A stretch of DNA of 64,000 nucleotides from Bacteroidota bacterium (GCA_026391835.1 JAPLDF010000009.1:60649-124648); one strand, 5' to 3'; positions 29,398-38,769 are shown, counted from the stretch's first letter. The notes: a model not told the origin generated them from the sequence alone. Numbers and translations: made by a program.

Positions 29398-29691
29398 ATG
29401 TATATGTTCGCAATCCATTCTGTATACCTGAAGCCGATCGATGAGGTCGACAAGCACCTCGAAGCGCACCGTGCTTTCCTGAAAACCCTTTATGCAAAAG
29501 GAATTACCATCTGTTCCGGGCCGCAGGTCCCACGCACCGGGGGGTTCATCCTGATGAATGCTGCAAGCAAGTCGGAGGCATTGGAGATCATGAAAAACGA
29601 TCCCTATTCCATCAACGGGGTGGCGGAATATTCGGTCATTGAATTTGAAGTGAAGAGTTTTGCCGATGCCTTCAGCGTATTTTTAAAGTAA
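29398..29691 (+). CDS. YciI-like (YCII-related) small protein
   Basis: MFAIHSVYLKPIDEVDKHLEAHRAFLKTLYAKGITICSGPQVPRTGGFILMNAASKSEALEIMKNDPYSINGVAEYSVIEFEV. Confidence 0.8.
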   Translation: MYMFAIHSVYLKPIDEVDKHLEAHRAFLKTLYAKGITICSGPQVPRTGGFILMNAASKSEALEIMKNDPYSINGVAEYSVIEFEVKSFADAFSVFLK

Positions 29692-29697
29692 CCTGAA

Positions 29698-30276
29698 TTA
29701 TTCCGGATCCCCTAAAAACACTTCCCATACCTTCATCGTATCCGGCCCGAATTTCTTCTGGTGTTTCAATACGAGAAAACAGGCTGTACCTTCAAACCGG
29801 TCCTGCTTCATGTTTTTTTCGGATTGTTGCTCGTGAAAAGATGAAAAATAACGCAACTTCCCGGTATAAACAGAATCGCAGGCCCGTTGCAGCGGTTGAT
29901 CTATCCTGGCCGAAATACAGGCACTGCGGGCAATGCCGGCTGGTTTCGGATAACGTAGCATGGAGGATTCGGAAATGAACATCCCGCTGGTCGCCTCCCG
30001 TGCCTTTGCCCTGAAAGGTTCTGCTGCGGTGCTGTCGGCCAGGATCATGAGATAATCGCAGTAGTCGGCAAACTTCAATACCGCCGTCTCTTCATATGCC
30101 TGCAAAGTGGAAGCCGTCAGTGTGTCGGAACCGAAAGCAGCCCGGAGGCTGTCGCTTTCAGCCCTGACCTGCCGTTGGGCCATTTCAGCATCAGACTGTT
30201 CCTGGTTGTCGCAACTTTTCCCGCATGCCAGGAAATAGAGCAGGATCAATGCAAATGTTCTTATGGTTCTGCTCAT
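29698..30276 (-). CDS. Small probable lipoprotein, unknown function
   Basis: 192 aa; MSRTIRTFALILLYFLACGKSC (lipobox-like); overlaps the upstream gene by 4 nt (ATGA). Confidence 0.65.
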   Translation of the reverse strand: MSRTIRTFALILLYFLACGKSCDNQEQSDAEMAQRQVRAESDSLRAAFGSDTLTASTLQAYEETAVLKFADYCDYLMILADSTAAEPFRAKAREATSGMFISESSMLRYPKPAGIARSACISARIDQPLQRACDSVYTGKLRYFSSFHEQQSEKNMKQDRFEGTACFLVLKHQKKFGPDTMKVWEVFLGDPE

Positions 30277-31220
30277 TTTCTTTTGGTGTTGACCCGGAAC
30301 CGGAGTACCATGATTTTATTTTCCCGCATTTGAGATCCCAGGATCTCAATGTTTTTAAGGCTGCCTGCCGGCATAGTCATTTTATCAATGAACTCGTCCT
30401 TGTTGAACAAAGCCATTCCTGTAGCCTCCTTGTCGCTGACAACCTGGCAGATCACGGCAGCGTCATCTATCATCGCTTCCAGGCGGGTTCGTCGTTTTTG
30501 CCAGTCGTCCACCTTCATCATCGAGTAGTAATGGATCATCAGGGCATAATCGTCGGCATGCAGCATCACCTTCTCTTCGCGGTTCAGTTTCTTCACCATT
30601 CGGGTGATCGTATCGCTCCGGTAATAGGGTGCTTTCACAACCATCCTGATGAGGCTCTGGTCAGTTTTCAGCAGGAAAGAACCATCCGGGGAAACAAGGT
30701 TTTTAACCGGCGACTCCCCGTCGGACAAAAGGGTAACTTCAACCGGGCTACCGGTGATGGGCTCCCGGGTGTCGGCATCATAAAAGCTGAAACGGTATTC
30801 GCGGGTGTTGAACAATTTGAACAACCCATAAAAGATAAGTACAACCAGGAGGGCCAGCATCGGGACAAGCAGGAAAAACCGGTTGGCGCTTTTTGGTGCC
30901 GGTATGGCTACTGATGCATCGCCGGTTATTTCGCTGTTATGATAAACGAAGTCATCCCAGTTTGCATAACCCGCATACCGGCTTAAAAGGTTGAGCATGT
31001 CTATCCTCGGAACAGAGGATTTCCCGGATTTCATATGGGTGTAAAACCACTTTTCGCTGATGCGGGCATTCACCTTCAGGCGGAGCTCCTCCTGGAAATC
31101 GGTGATCTCCTGGCCTTTCCAGTCTGAAATGGATGGATTGATCCCCGGGTAGGATTGCTGCATTATGGCTACAATCTTTTGTTTCAGCGCTTCAAAATAT
31201 GCCTGGTTGTGCGGGGACAA
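30273..31220 (-). CDS. Single-TM protein of unknown function
   Basis: 315 aa; TM segment FFLLVPMLALLVVLIFYGLF; start codon at 31220 is TTG, so start uncertain. Confidence 0.65.
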   Translation of the reverse strand: MSPHNQAYFEALKQKIVAIMQQSYPGINPSISDWKGQEITDFQEELRLKVNARISEKWFYTHMKSGKSSVPRIDMLNLLSRYAGYANWDDFVYHNSEITGDASVAIPAPKSANRFFLLVPMLALLVVLIFYGLFKLFNTREYRFSFYDADTREPITGSPVEVTLLSDGESPVKNLVSPDGSFLLKTDQSLIRMVVKAPYYRSDTITRMVKKLNREEKVMLHADDYALMIHYYSMMKVDDWQKRRTRLEAMIDDAAVICQVVSDKEATGMALFNKDEFIDKMTMPAGSLKNIEILGSQMRENKIMVLRFRVNTKRK

Positions 31221-31406
31221 ATTTCAGGGATTTTATTTTTAACAGGATGCAGAATGCTTGTAAAACGATTTACAACCATTTTACAGGCGAATTTCTCAAC
31301 CAACCTGCAAGCCGGTGTTAATTTCGCCAGGTAAATACCCCCGGGAAATTGCAAACCAAAAATAGAAAAAAGAAGCAACCGAAACAAAATTCAGCAAACA
31401 TTTAAA

Positions 31407-31414
31407 AAGGAGGT
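31407..31414 (+). promoter_or_regulatory. Strong Shine-Dalgarno-like motif AAGGAGGT
   Basis: aaaaaggaggtcgattATG, 5 nt before ATG at 31420. Confidence 0.75.
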
Positions 31415-31419
31415 CGATT

Positions 31420-31824
31420 ATGTTAACACAGGTTCATACACATATTACAAAGGAGCTGGAACAAAACACGAAGACAGATACCATCTTCATCCTGACATCC
31501 ATTCTCCTCAACCTCATTACGCTCGCGGTTAATTCGGGACTGGTGGAAAAATCGAGAACGGAAAGTTCCACACTCGCCGTCATGTTCGTATTTGTCACAT
31601 TGATCGTTATGGTAAACATCGTGGTTATAATCGGCCTGCTCAAGGGGCGGCAAACACGGTTTAAACTGACAAACGGGCTGATCAGGATGTACAGGGACCA
31701 GGATGTGGCCAAATATTACGACGAATCGCTGCTGGGCAACTACAATGTCAGGTACAACCTGTTTATCCTGGTGGTTGTTTGCACAGGGGTGATTGCCACG
31801 ATTGTGCCGTTTATTTTAAGGTAA
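31420..31824 (+). CDS. Small integral membrane protein (~3 TM)
   Basis: 134 aa; hydrophobic segments IFILTSILLNLITLAV, LAVMFVFVTLIVMVNIVVIIGLL, LFILVVVCTGVIATIVPFIL. Confidence 0.75.
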   Translation: MLTQVHTHITKELEQNTKTDTIFILTSILLNLITLAVNSGLVEKSRTESSTLAVMFVFVTLIVMVNIVVIIGLLKGRQTRFKLTNGLIRMYRDQDVAKYYDESLLGNYNVRYNLFILVVVCTGVIATIVPFILR

Positions 31825-31836
31825 AGGAAGGAACCA

Positions 31837-32670
31837 TTAAAATTCGTCGGGCAGGCTTTTTAACTGCTCATTGGTAAACACCGGCCCGTCCTTGCATACA
31901 TAGGTCGACCCGATGTTGCACCGGCCGCATTTACCAAGGCCGCACTGCATCTTCATTTCCAGGGTGGTGATGATGTCCTTGTCGGCGAATCCAAGCTTTA
32001 CCAGCGACTGGATGGTGTATTTGATCATGATTGGCGGACCGCAGGTGATCACCTTGGTATTTTCAATGACAGGTTTTACCACCTCTTCGAGGATTTTGGG
32101 AACAACTCCCACGTTGGTGGTCCAGGTCTCTTCGGGCTTGTCGATGGTGAGGACCACGTTCAGGCTTTTATTGTCCTGCCACTCTTTGATCTCATCCTTG
32201 TAACACATGTCGGCCGAAGTGCGGGCACCGTAAAGGATGGTGAAATCCTTGTAATCGCTGCGGTTGTCAATGCAGTATTGGATCAGCGAGCGCAACGGGG
32301 CGAGGCCGATCCCTCCGCCTACAAAAAGCAGGTTTTTTCCTTTGATGTCTTCAAGCGGGAACCAGTTTCCGAACGGGCCGCGGATGCCCACTTCATCGCC
32401 CTCCTCGAGGCTGGTGTGAATGTCGGCGGTTACAACCCCGGCTTTTTTAATGGAACAGTCGAAATAGCCCTTCCGGGTGGCGGAGGAGGATATGCAGAAG
32501 GTACACTCCCCTGAGCCCAGCAGTGAAAATTCAACAAACTGGCCGGGCAGGTAGGAAAACTGATCCATCAGTCCTTCCTCCCTGAATGTCAGGCGGTAGG
32601 TGCGGATATCCGGCGTTTCCTGGATGACTTTGTCAACCTTGCAGATCATCGGTACTAGAAGCTGTTCCAT
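31837..32670 (-). CDS. floxA: FAD/NAD(P)-binding iron-sulfur oxidoreductase, FloxA-like
   Basis: FNR fold (PGQFVEFSLLG, GPFGNWFP, LLFVGGGIGLAPLRS, CGPPIMIKYT) plus C-terminal [2Fe-2S] CGLGKCGRCNIGSTYVCKDGPVF; in a cluster with hdrABC. Confidence 0.85.
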   Translation of the reverse strand: MEQLLVPMICKVDKVIQETPDIRTYRLTFREEGLMDQFSYLPGQFVEFSLLGSGECTFCISSSATRKGYFDCSIKKAGVVTADIHTSLEEGDEVGIRGPFGNWFPLEDIKGKNLLFVGGGIGLAPLRSLIQYCIDNRSDYKDFTILYGARTSADMCYKDEIKEWQDNKSLNVVLTIDKPEETWTTNVGVVPKILEEVVKPVIENTKVITCGPPIMIKYTIQSLVKLGFADKDIITTLEMKMQCGLGKCGRCNIGSTYVCKDGPVFTNEQLKSLPDEF

Positions 32671-32700
32671 ATTCTTTAGGTGTTGTGTTTTTTAATAATA

Positions 32701-32770
32701 GGCAATGGAATTAGGTATTATGCAACAGGCAATATGCAACAGGCATTAGGCAATAGGGATTGGGCAATAA
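32701..32770 (+). repeat. 7-mer array, consensus near GCAATAG/GCAACAG (left arm)
   Basis: ggcaatg gaattag gtattat gcaacag gcaatat gcaacag gcattag gcaatag ggattgg gcaataa; 7-nt phase visible by eye. Confidence 0.85.
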
Positions 32771-32834
32771 AGATTAATGGGTTAAGTTTTTGATCAGACT
32801 ATTGATCATTTTTCCAATTTTCCTCTATCATCCC

Positions 32835-32870
32835 TCAATTGCCTATGCCTACTGCCTATTGCCTGCTGCC
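32835..32870 (-). repeat. 7-mer array (ATTGCCT/ATGCCTA/CTGCCTA), right arm, overlapping the 3' end of the floxB-like CDS
   Basis: caattgcctatgcctactgcctattgcctgctgcc; encodes the last residues AAGNRQ* of the CDS 32849..33910. Confidence 0.85.
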
Positions 32871-33910
32871 GCTGAAACCTGACTCACTACCTCAAAGATC
32901 GAGATATTTACCGGGCAGGAAATGGTGCATTTTCCACAGCCAACGCAAAGGTTCTCTCCAAACCGTTCCTTGTAATAGACAAATTTATGCATTGCACGCT
33001 GTCTCCACCGGCGGTATTTTACCGGGCGGGGGTTGTGTCCGCCGGCCATCAGGGTAAAATAGCCGTTGTTGCACGAGTCATAACTCTTATACCGGACACC
33101 GGTATCCTTCACTTTTTCATCCGAGATCTTGAAGCAGTGGCAGGTAGGGCAAACAAATGCGCAGGTGTTGCAGCTCACGCAGTTTCCCGAAACGTTCTCA
33201 AATTCAGGGGTGTCAAATATTTTCGCGAGTTTTGCATTTACCTCCTTGTAGTCCATCTTCAGCCTGAATGAGGCTGCAAAAGCATCGTACTGCTTTTTCA
33301 TTTCGGGGGCGGCCTCCTCCTTTGTCACACGCACAGCGTCACTCGTAAAGGTTTCCCCAAGCAATGCTTCGCCTTTGGCGGTGCGGGCTTCAAGATAGGT
33401 TTTCCCGTCTGCACCGTTTACGACCAGCACATCCAGGGCATCGAGGTTTTCGACATCATAATCGAGTGAAGTGCAGAAGCAATGGGTATCGGCCTTGTCG
33501 CAGCGCGTGGAGATGATCACCGTATTTTCGCGGCGTTTCTGGTAATCGGTGTCGATATAATCCCAGTTGTAAACTTTGTCGAGTACCTGCAAACTCCGTG
33601 CATCACAGTGTTTGGCACCAAGGATGACGCGTTTTACTGCCAGCGGATCTTCATCCACCTCCGATACGTCGGTTCCGGCACTGGTGGCGACATATTTCAT
33701 CACCTTTGCCGTTCTGGGGAAGAACAGGGGCTTGATGCTCAGTGTTTTCGCAATGGGAGATACGGGATCGCATTCCGAAAGACGGGCCACCCGTTTAAAA
33801 TCAAATTTGCCGAATTTCTCTACCGGGGCATAGGTTTCGCGGCTCGCCATGACGGCTTCGTAAAACTTTTGCAAGCCAGCTTTATCGGTAACAAATGTTG
33901 TAAAGCTCAT
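32849..33910 (-). CDS. floxB: 4Fe-4S dicluster oxidoreductase subunit, FloxB-like (AsrA/hydrogenase beta-like)
   Basis: Ferredoxin-type motifs CVSCNTCAFVCPTCHCF and CVGCGKCTISCPVNISIFEVV; cluster context. Confidence 0.8.
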   Translation of the reverse strand: MSFTTFVTDKAGLQKFYEAVMASRETYAPVEKFGKFDFKRVARLSECDPVSPIAKTLSIKPLFFPRTAKVMKYVATSAGTDVSEVDEDPLAVKRVILGAKHCDARSLQVLDKVYNWDYIDTDYQKRRENTVIISTRCDKADTHCFCTSLDYDVENLDALDVLVVNGADGKTYLEARTAKGEALLGETFTSDAVRVTKEEAAPEMKKQYDAFAASFRLKMDYKEVNAKLAKIFDTPEFENVSGNCVSCNTCAFVCPTCHCFKISDEKVKDTGVRYKSYDSCNNGYFTLMAGGHNPRPVKYRRWRQRAMHKFVYYKERFGENLCVGCGKCTISCPVNISIFEVVSQVSAAAGNRQ

Positions 33911-33925
33911 ACGTTATGATTCGGA

Positions 33926-34786
33926 TTACATGATAAAATCATCGGGATCTTTCAGACTGTATTTGTAGAAGGCGCCCCTGTCCTCGGGGATTACCCCGGC
34001 CAGGTGCTCCTGGAAGTTCTCATAGATCACGCTTTCATTCTGCTTGTGAAGCAGGTGCAATGGCAGGTGGCTGGGACAGGCCTTTTCGCAGTTCCGGCAA
34101 TCGACGCAGCGGCCTGCAAGGTGAAGCGACCAGGTCATCAGGGCGTGGAACGCGGCCGATGTCGTATTGGCCCCATTGTAAAGGGTTGCGGTCTCCTGGT
34201 CGATGCAGCATTTGGCGCAGTAACACAGCGGGCATGAATGGCGGCAGGCATTGCACCGGATACAGTTTTCGAACACCTCCTCGAAATAGGCGGCACGTTC
34301 GGTAAGCGGTTTTTCCGCCAGCGCAACAATGTCGGCGTTCTTTTTGTATGTCAGGGTCCCAGACCCTGACACCGCTGTCCCAAGCATCTCATCGCTCACC
34401 ACGGCATCGGGAACCATGCAATCGGTGCAGTTCTGCATTTTCTCTCCGGCGTCGTCAACCACCCCTTCGCAGCAGATGCCCACCACGTAAAGATTTTCGC
34501 GTTTCACCTGGCTTTCGGTGAGCATCAGGTTCAGCGAACGGCTGTCACATCCTTTTACCACGATCCCGACACGCTTTCTGCGGGTATGATCGGTCTTGAG
34601 GTAATTTACGAGGTTGAAAACCGATTTGTCGGTGAACACCAGTTTGGAAACATCCTGCGGATCGGTGATCAGCACCGGAACCTGGTTCTCGTCGAAACCA
34701 TTCATCCGGTAACCAACGAACACATCGATCTTTCCTTCAGCAAACAGTTTCGCCGCGATGTCCTGGATCTGTTTCGTGTAGTTCAT
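33926..34786 (-). CDS. floxC: 4Fe-4S protein, FloxC-like
   Basis: CIRCNACRHSCPLCYCAKC and CVDCRNCEKACPSHLPLHLL; cluster context. Confidence 0.78.
   Translation of the reverse strand: MNYTKQIQDIAAKLFAEGKIDVFVGYRMNGFDENQVPVLITDPQDVSKLVFTDKSVFNLVNYLKTDHTRRKRVGIVVKGCDSRSLNLMLTESQVKRENLYVVGICCEGVVDDAGEKMQNCTDCMVPDAVVSDEMLGTAVSGSGTLTYKKNADIVALAEKPLTERAAYFEEVFENCIRCNACRHSCPLCYCAKCCIDQETATLYNGANTTSAAFHALMTWSLHLAGRCVDCRNCEKACPSHLPLHLLHKQNESVIYENFQEHLAGVIPEDRGAFYKYSLKDPDDFIM
34349..34371. repeat. Perfect 10-bp inverted repeat with 3-nt loop inside the floxC-like CDS
   Basis: TGTCAGGGTC CCA GACCCTGACA read directly. Confidence 0.9.
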
Positions 34787-35271
34787 TTCTTTTCGAAATT
34801 TTCTTTTTTATACAAATGAAGCGGGCCGAGTTTTTTAATGTCTTCGGTCACCTTGTTCACCACTTTCGCGAATTTCGGGCCTTCGGCTGCCGATACCCAG
34901 GAAAATTGTATCCTGTTTTCGTGGAATCCCACAAAATTCAACAGCTTCTTGGTCACCAGGAAACGGCGGCGGGCAAAGTAGTTCCCGCTGATGTAATGGC
35001 AGTCGCCCGGGTGGCAACCCGAAACAAGCACGCCGTCGGCAGTGGTCTGCAACGATTTGATCAGGAACCACGGATCAACGCGCGATGAACAGGGCACGCG
35101 GATAATCCGGATGTTGGGCGGATACTGGATACGGGAGGTGCCCGTTAGGTCCGATCCTGCATAGGAACACCAGTTGCACAGAATACCCATGATCACCGGT
35201 TCCCAGTTGGGAGGGGCAATCAGTTCGGGCTTTTCAATGCTTACAAGTTGATCTTTTACTTCTGCTTCCAT
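34783..35271 (-). CDS. floxD: MvhD-family hydrogenase iron-sulfur subunit, FloxD-like
   Basis: WEPVIMGILCNWCSYAGSDLTGTSRIQYPPNIRIIRVPCSSRVDPWFLIKSLQTTADGVLVSGCHPGDCHYISGNYFARRR. Confidence 0.9.
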   Translation of the reverse strand: MEAEVKDQLVSIEKPELIAPPNWEPVIMGILCNWCSYAGSDLTGTSRIQYPPNIRIIRVPCSSRVDPWFLIKSLQTTADGVLVSGCHPGDCHYISGNYFARRRFLVTKKLLNFVGFHENRIQFSWVSAAEGPKFAKVVNKVTEDIKKLGPLHLYKKENFEKK

Positions 35272-37244
35272 TAGATTGAAACTATCTCGTTAATGATTTG
35301 AGGATCGGTAAAGCCCGCCAGCGTGATGGCCATGCTGCGGCAAATCGCCACGCAGGAGCCGCATCCCTGGCAAACACCTTCGTTTATTTTGGCCACGGTG
35401 CGCAGGTCCTTGATGCCATGTCCGACAGGAACTTCATCCGTGATTATGGCGCCATAGGGACAAACCTTCACACAGTTCTGGCATCCGGAACAATATTCGT
35501 TGTTGATGGTTGAAACCATCGGGTCCTTCTTCATGGTATCGCCTGAAAAGAGTCCGCAAACCTTGGCTGCACAGGCTGATGCCTGCGACACGGTTTCGGG
35601 GATATCCTTGGGAGCCTGGGTGCAACCGGCCAGGAATATCCCTGCCTTGGCTGTTTCGACCGGGCGAAGCTTGGGATGTGCTTCCGACAGGTAACCATAT
35701 TTATCGTAGGAAATACCAAGCAAACGGGCAAGTTCCGGGTTGTCTTTTGGGGCGCTCACGGCAGTGGCAAGCACAACAAGATCGGCTTCCACTTCAACAA
35801 CCTGCCCGATCTGGGCGTCTTCGCCACGCACCATCAGTTTGTCACCCTTCTTGTAGATCTTTGAGACCCGGCCGCGGAGATAGGTGGTGCCGGTATCAAC
35901 CTGCGCCTTCTTGACAAATTCTTCATAACCCTTGCCCGCGGCACGGATATCCATGTAAAACACATACGCATGTGAATCGTGGACTTTATGGTGAAGCAGG
36001 ATGGTATGCTTGGTGGTGTACATGCAGCATATTTTCGAGCAATACTCGATGCCTTTGGCTTCGTCGCGGGAGCCGACACACTTGATGAACACGACATTTT
36101 TGGGCACTTTGCCGTCGGACGGGCGCTGAGGCACGCCATTGGTGGGGCCGTTGGCCGAAACCATGCGCTCGAATTCGAGCGAGGTGATGATGTCCTTGAA
36201 ACGTCCGACACCGTATTCCTCGTATGGCGTGGGATCCCACATGTCGTAACCTGTGGCAACCACTACGGCGCCGATTTCCCGTTCGATGATCTCATCCTGC
36301 ATCTCGTAATCGATTGCCCCGGGCAGGCATACTTTTTTGCAGATGCCGCATTTGCCCTTGGTGAGCATGGTGCAGTTTTCGGCATCGATCACCGGCTTGT
36401 TGGGTACCGCCTGCGGAAAAGGTGTATAGATCGCCTTCCGCTTGTCGATGCCCATGTTGTATTCATTTGGAACCTTCACAGGGCATTTCTGCCAGCAGGC
36501 GCCGCACCCGGTACAGGTCTTGAAATTCACATAGGATGCCTTCTTTTTGATCTTTACTTTGTAGTTGCCCACAAAACCCTGCAATTCGAGGACTTCGGCA
36601 TAGGGGATGAGTTCAATGTAGGGATGGGAGGCCACATCCACCATCTTGGGGGTGAGGATACACTGGGCACAGTCAAGGGTTGGAAAAGTCTCATCAAGCT
36701 GAGCCATTTTACCGCCGATGGAGGGGCTTTTTTCAACCAGTACCACCGGGATGCGGGCGTCAGCGATATCAAGTGCTGCCTGGATGCCGGCAATTCCGCC
36801 GCCGATCACGAGGGCGCGCTTGGTCACAGGTACCGAAATCTCATGGAGCTGCTCGTTGGCAATGGATTTGGCCACTGCCATGCGGCACAGGTCCATGGCC
36901 TTGTTCGTGGCGGCCTTCTTGTCCTTCTGGTGTACCCAGGATGAATGTTCGCGGATGTTGGCAACCTCGAGCAGGTAGGGGTTCATGCCTGCATCGGACA
37001 ACGCCTTGCGGAAGGTTTTTTCATGCATGCGCGGTGAACAGGCAGCCACCACGATGGATGTGAGCTTGTACTGTATGATGGCATCGCGGATCATACCCTG
37101 CCCCGGGTCGGAGCACATATATTTATATTCAGTGGCAAACTTGACCTCCTTGATGCGTTTTACCTCCTCAACAACCTGGGGAACATCCACATAGTCGGCA
37201 ATGTTTGCGCCGCAAAAACAAACGAAAACTCCTACTCTTGCCAT
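35271..37244 (-). CDS. hdrA: Heterodisulfide reductase subunit A-like
   Basis: RVGVFVCFCGANIADYVDV; CSDPGQGMI; ALVIGGGIAGIQAALDIAD; LDCAQCILTPKM; multiple CxxCxxCxxxCP. Confidence 0.95.
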   Translation of the reverse strand: MARVGVFVCFCGANIADYVDVPQVVEEVKRIKEVKFATEYKYMCSDPGQGMIRDAIIQYKLTSIVVAACSPRMHEKTFRKALSDAGMNPYLLEVANIREHSSWVHQKDKKAATNKAMDLCRMAVAKSIANEQLHEISVPVTKRALVIGGGIAGIQAALDIADARIPVVLVEKSPSIGGKMAQLDETFPTLDCAQCILTPKMVDVASHPYIELIPYAEVLELQGFVGNYKVKIKKKASYVNFKTCTGCGACWQKCPVKVPNEYNMGIDKRKAIYTPFPQAVPNKPVIDAENCTMLTKGKCGICKKVCLPGAIDYEMQDEIIEREIGAVVVATGYDMWDPTPYEEYGVGRFKDIITSLEFERMVSANGPTNGVPQRPSDGKVPKNVVFIKCVGSRDEAKGIEYCSKICCMYTTKHTILLHHKVHDSHAYVFYMDIRAAGKGYEEFVKKAQVDTGTTYLRGRVSKIYKKGDKLMVRGEDAQIGQVVEVEADLVVLATAVSAPKDNPELARLLGISYDKYGYLSEAHPKLRPVETAKAGIFLAGCTQAPKDIPETVSQASACAAKVCGLFSGDTMKKDPMVSTINNEYCSGCQNCVKVCPYGAIITDEVPVGHGIKDLRTVAKINEGVCQGCGSCVAICRSMAITLAGFTDPQIINEIVSI

Positions 37245-38188
37245 TATTTATCCTCGCTTTCTGCTTCAACAGCTTTGATGGGTTTTTTTACTTTTTCAGG
37301 CACGGGTTGAAATTTCCCGATGTTGGCCAGCGCACCTTCAACAGCAACGATGTGTTTCGGGAATTTCAACTGATCGACCGGGTATCCGAAGGCCAGCGCC
37401 ATGAGCTGGGTGAAATAAAAGATAGGAATGTCGTATTTGACGCCCTGCTTTTTTTCAATATCGGGCTGTCGCATGTCGAGGTTCGACTGGCACAGCGGGC
37501 AGGCAACCACGATGGCGTGGGCGCCGCTCTCTTTGGCCATTGCGAGGATCTGTCCGCTCAGGTTCTCCACAACTTCGGTGTTGGAGATGGAGAAGGAGGC
37601 ACCGCAACATTCGGTCTTGTAGTCGAATTCGGTGGCAGTGGCTCCCAATGCTTCACAGATCTGGTCCATCGATACCGGGTACTCCGGCGAATCGAATTTT
37701 GTAATATTTTTCGGACGGGTGAGGAGGCAGCCATAATAGCAGGCCACTTTCAGGCCGGTGAGGGGTTTGGTTACCTTGCTTTTGATGATTTCAAGGCCGA
37801 TGTCTTCGTATGCATACTGCAGCATCGATTTTACATCGACGGTTCCCTTGTAGGTTCCCTCTTCGACCACGGTGGTGTTGATGCGTTTGGCCAGTTCGGG
37901 GTTCTCGTCCATGTGAACCTTTGTCACCTTCATGCGCTGATAGCAGGATGCACAGGCGATACCCATCGTGGTGTTTTCCAGTTTTTCGGCCAGCACCAGG
38001 TTGCGCATGGGAAGCGCCAATGCCAGGTTTTCGGTCATCACATGGGCAGAGGTGGCACCGCAGCAATTCCAGTCGGGAATGTCTTCCAGTTCCACATCCA
38101 GGGTTTTGAGTACCAGTTTGAGGGTACTGTCAAATTCCTCACTGGTACCATGTGCAGAACAACCCGGGAAATAGGTTAATTTCTTCAT
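37244..38188 (-). CDS. hdrB: Heterodisulfide reductase subunit B-like (two CCG domains)
   Basis: YFPGCSAHGTS...WNCCGATSAH...CASCYQRMK; CYYGCLLTRP...ECCGASFSIS...CPLCQSNLDMRQ. Confidence 0.94.
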   Translation of the reverse strand: MKKLTYFPGCSAHGTSEEFDSTLKLVLKTLDVELEDIPDWNCCGATSAHVMTENLALALPMRNLVLAEKLENTTMGIACASCYQRMKVTKVHMDENPELAKRINTTVVEEGTYKGTVDVKSMLQYAYEDIGLEIIKSKVTKPLTGLKVACYYGCLLTRPKNITKFDSPEYPVSMDQICEALGATATEFDYKTECCGASFSISNTEVVENLSGQILAMAKESGAHAIVVACPLCQSNLDMRQPDIEKKQGVKYDIPIFYFTQLMALAFGYPVDQLKFPKHIVAVEGALANIGKFQPVPEKVKKPIKAVEAESEDK

Positions 38189-38199
38189 CTTCGGTCAGA

Positions 38200-38769
38200 T
38201 TATTTATTCTTTTCCAGTTTTTCGGCTATTGCAAACATGCGCTTGATGGCTTTCGCACTCTTAAGCGGCTTGACACCCAGGGGGATTTTGCCTTTGAGAA
38301 GGGCTTTGGGAGCCAGGTGCATATCCTTGAAGAGGTTGCGGGTACGGATGTTGAACTCGGCCATCATGCGAAGTTCATAATTGCGGCCATACCGTTTGAT
38401 CATATCCAGGAAGATCTCGTGGAACTTACGGATCTCTTTCACTTTTTTCGAATCGTTGATGTAATTTTCATCAATTGCCAGGTGGCGTACTGCTTCCATT
38501 ACGGCCGGGATGTCTATTTCACGCGGGCATCGGCCTGAACAGGCAGAGCAGGTGAGGCAGAACCAGTGGGAGTTGGCCATATAACACTCATTTCTCAAAC
38601 CCAGTTTGACCATCTGCATGATCTCGCGCGGCGGAAAATCCATGTATTGCGACACCGGGCAGGTGCCTACACACTTGCCGCATTGATAACATTCAAGCAC
38701 ATTGGCGCCGCTTTTTAAATTGACGTCCTCCAGAAATGTGTTTTTCCCCTGAGATCCAAGTGTTATCAT
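38200..38769 (-). CDS. hdrC: Heterodisulfide reductase subunit C-like
   Basis: CYQCGKCVGTCPVSQYMDFPPREIMQMVKLG; CLTCSACSGRCPREIDIPAVMEAVR. Confidence 0.93.
   Translation of the reverse strand: MITLGSQGKNTFLEDVNLKSGANVLECYQCGKCVGTCPVSQYMDFPPREIMQMVKLGLRNECYMANSHWFCLTCSACSGRCPREIDIPAVMEAVRHLAIDENYINDSKKVKEIRKFHEIFLDMIKRYGRNYELRMMAEFNIRTRNLFKDMHLAPKALLKGKIPLGVKPLKSAKAIKRMFAIAEKLEKNK

Noticed and set aside
31837-33910. Anaerobic sulfite reductase AsrAB
   Set aside because: AsrA/AsrB-like folds are present, but no AsrC-like siroheme subunit; the adjacent MvhD and HdrABC genes fit Flox-Hdr better.
35979-36944. 321-aa plus-strand ORF
   Set aside because: Antisense to hdrA, which has full family motifs; antisense open frames are common in GC-rich coding DNA.
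37205-38179. 324-aa plus-strand ORF
   Set aside because: Antisense shadow of hdrB.
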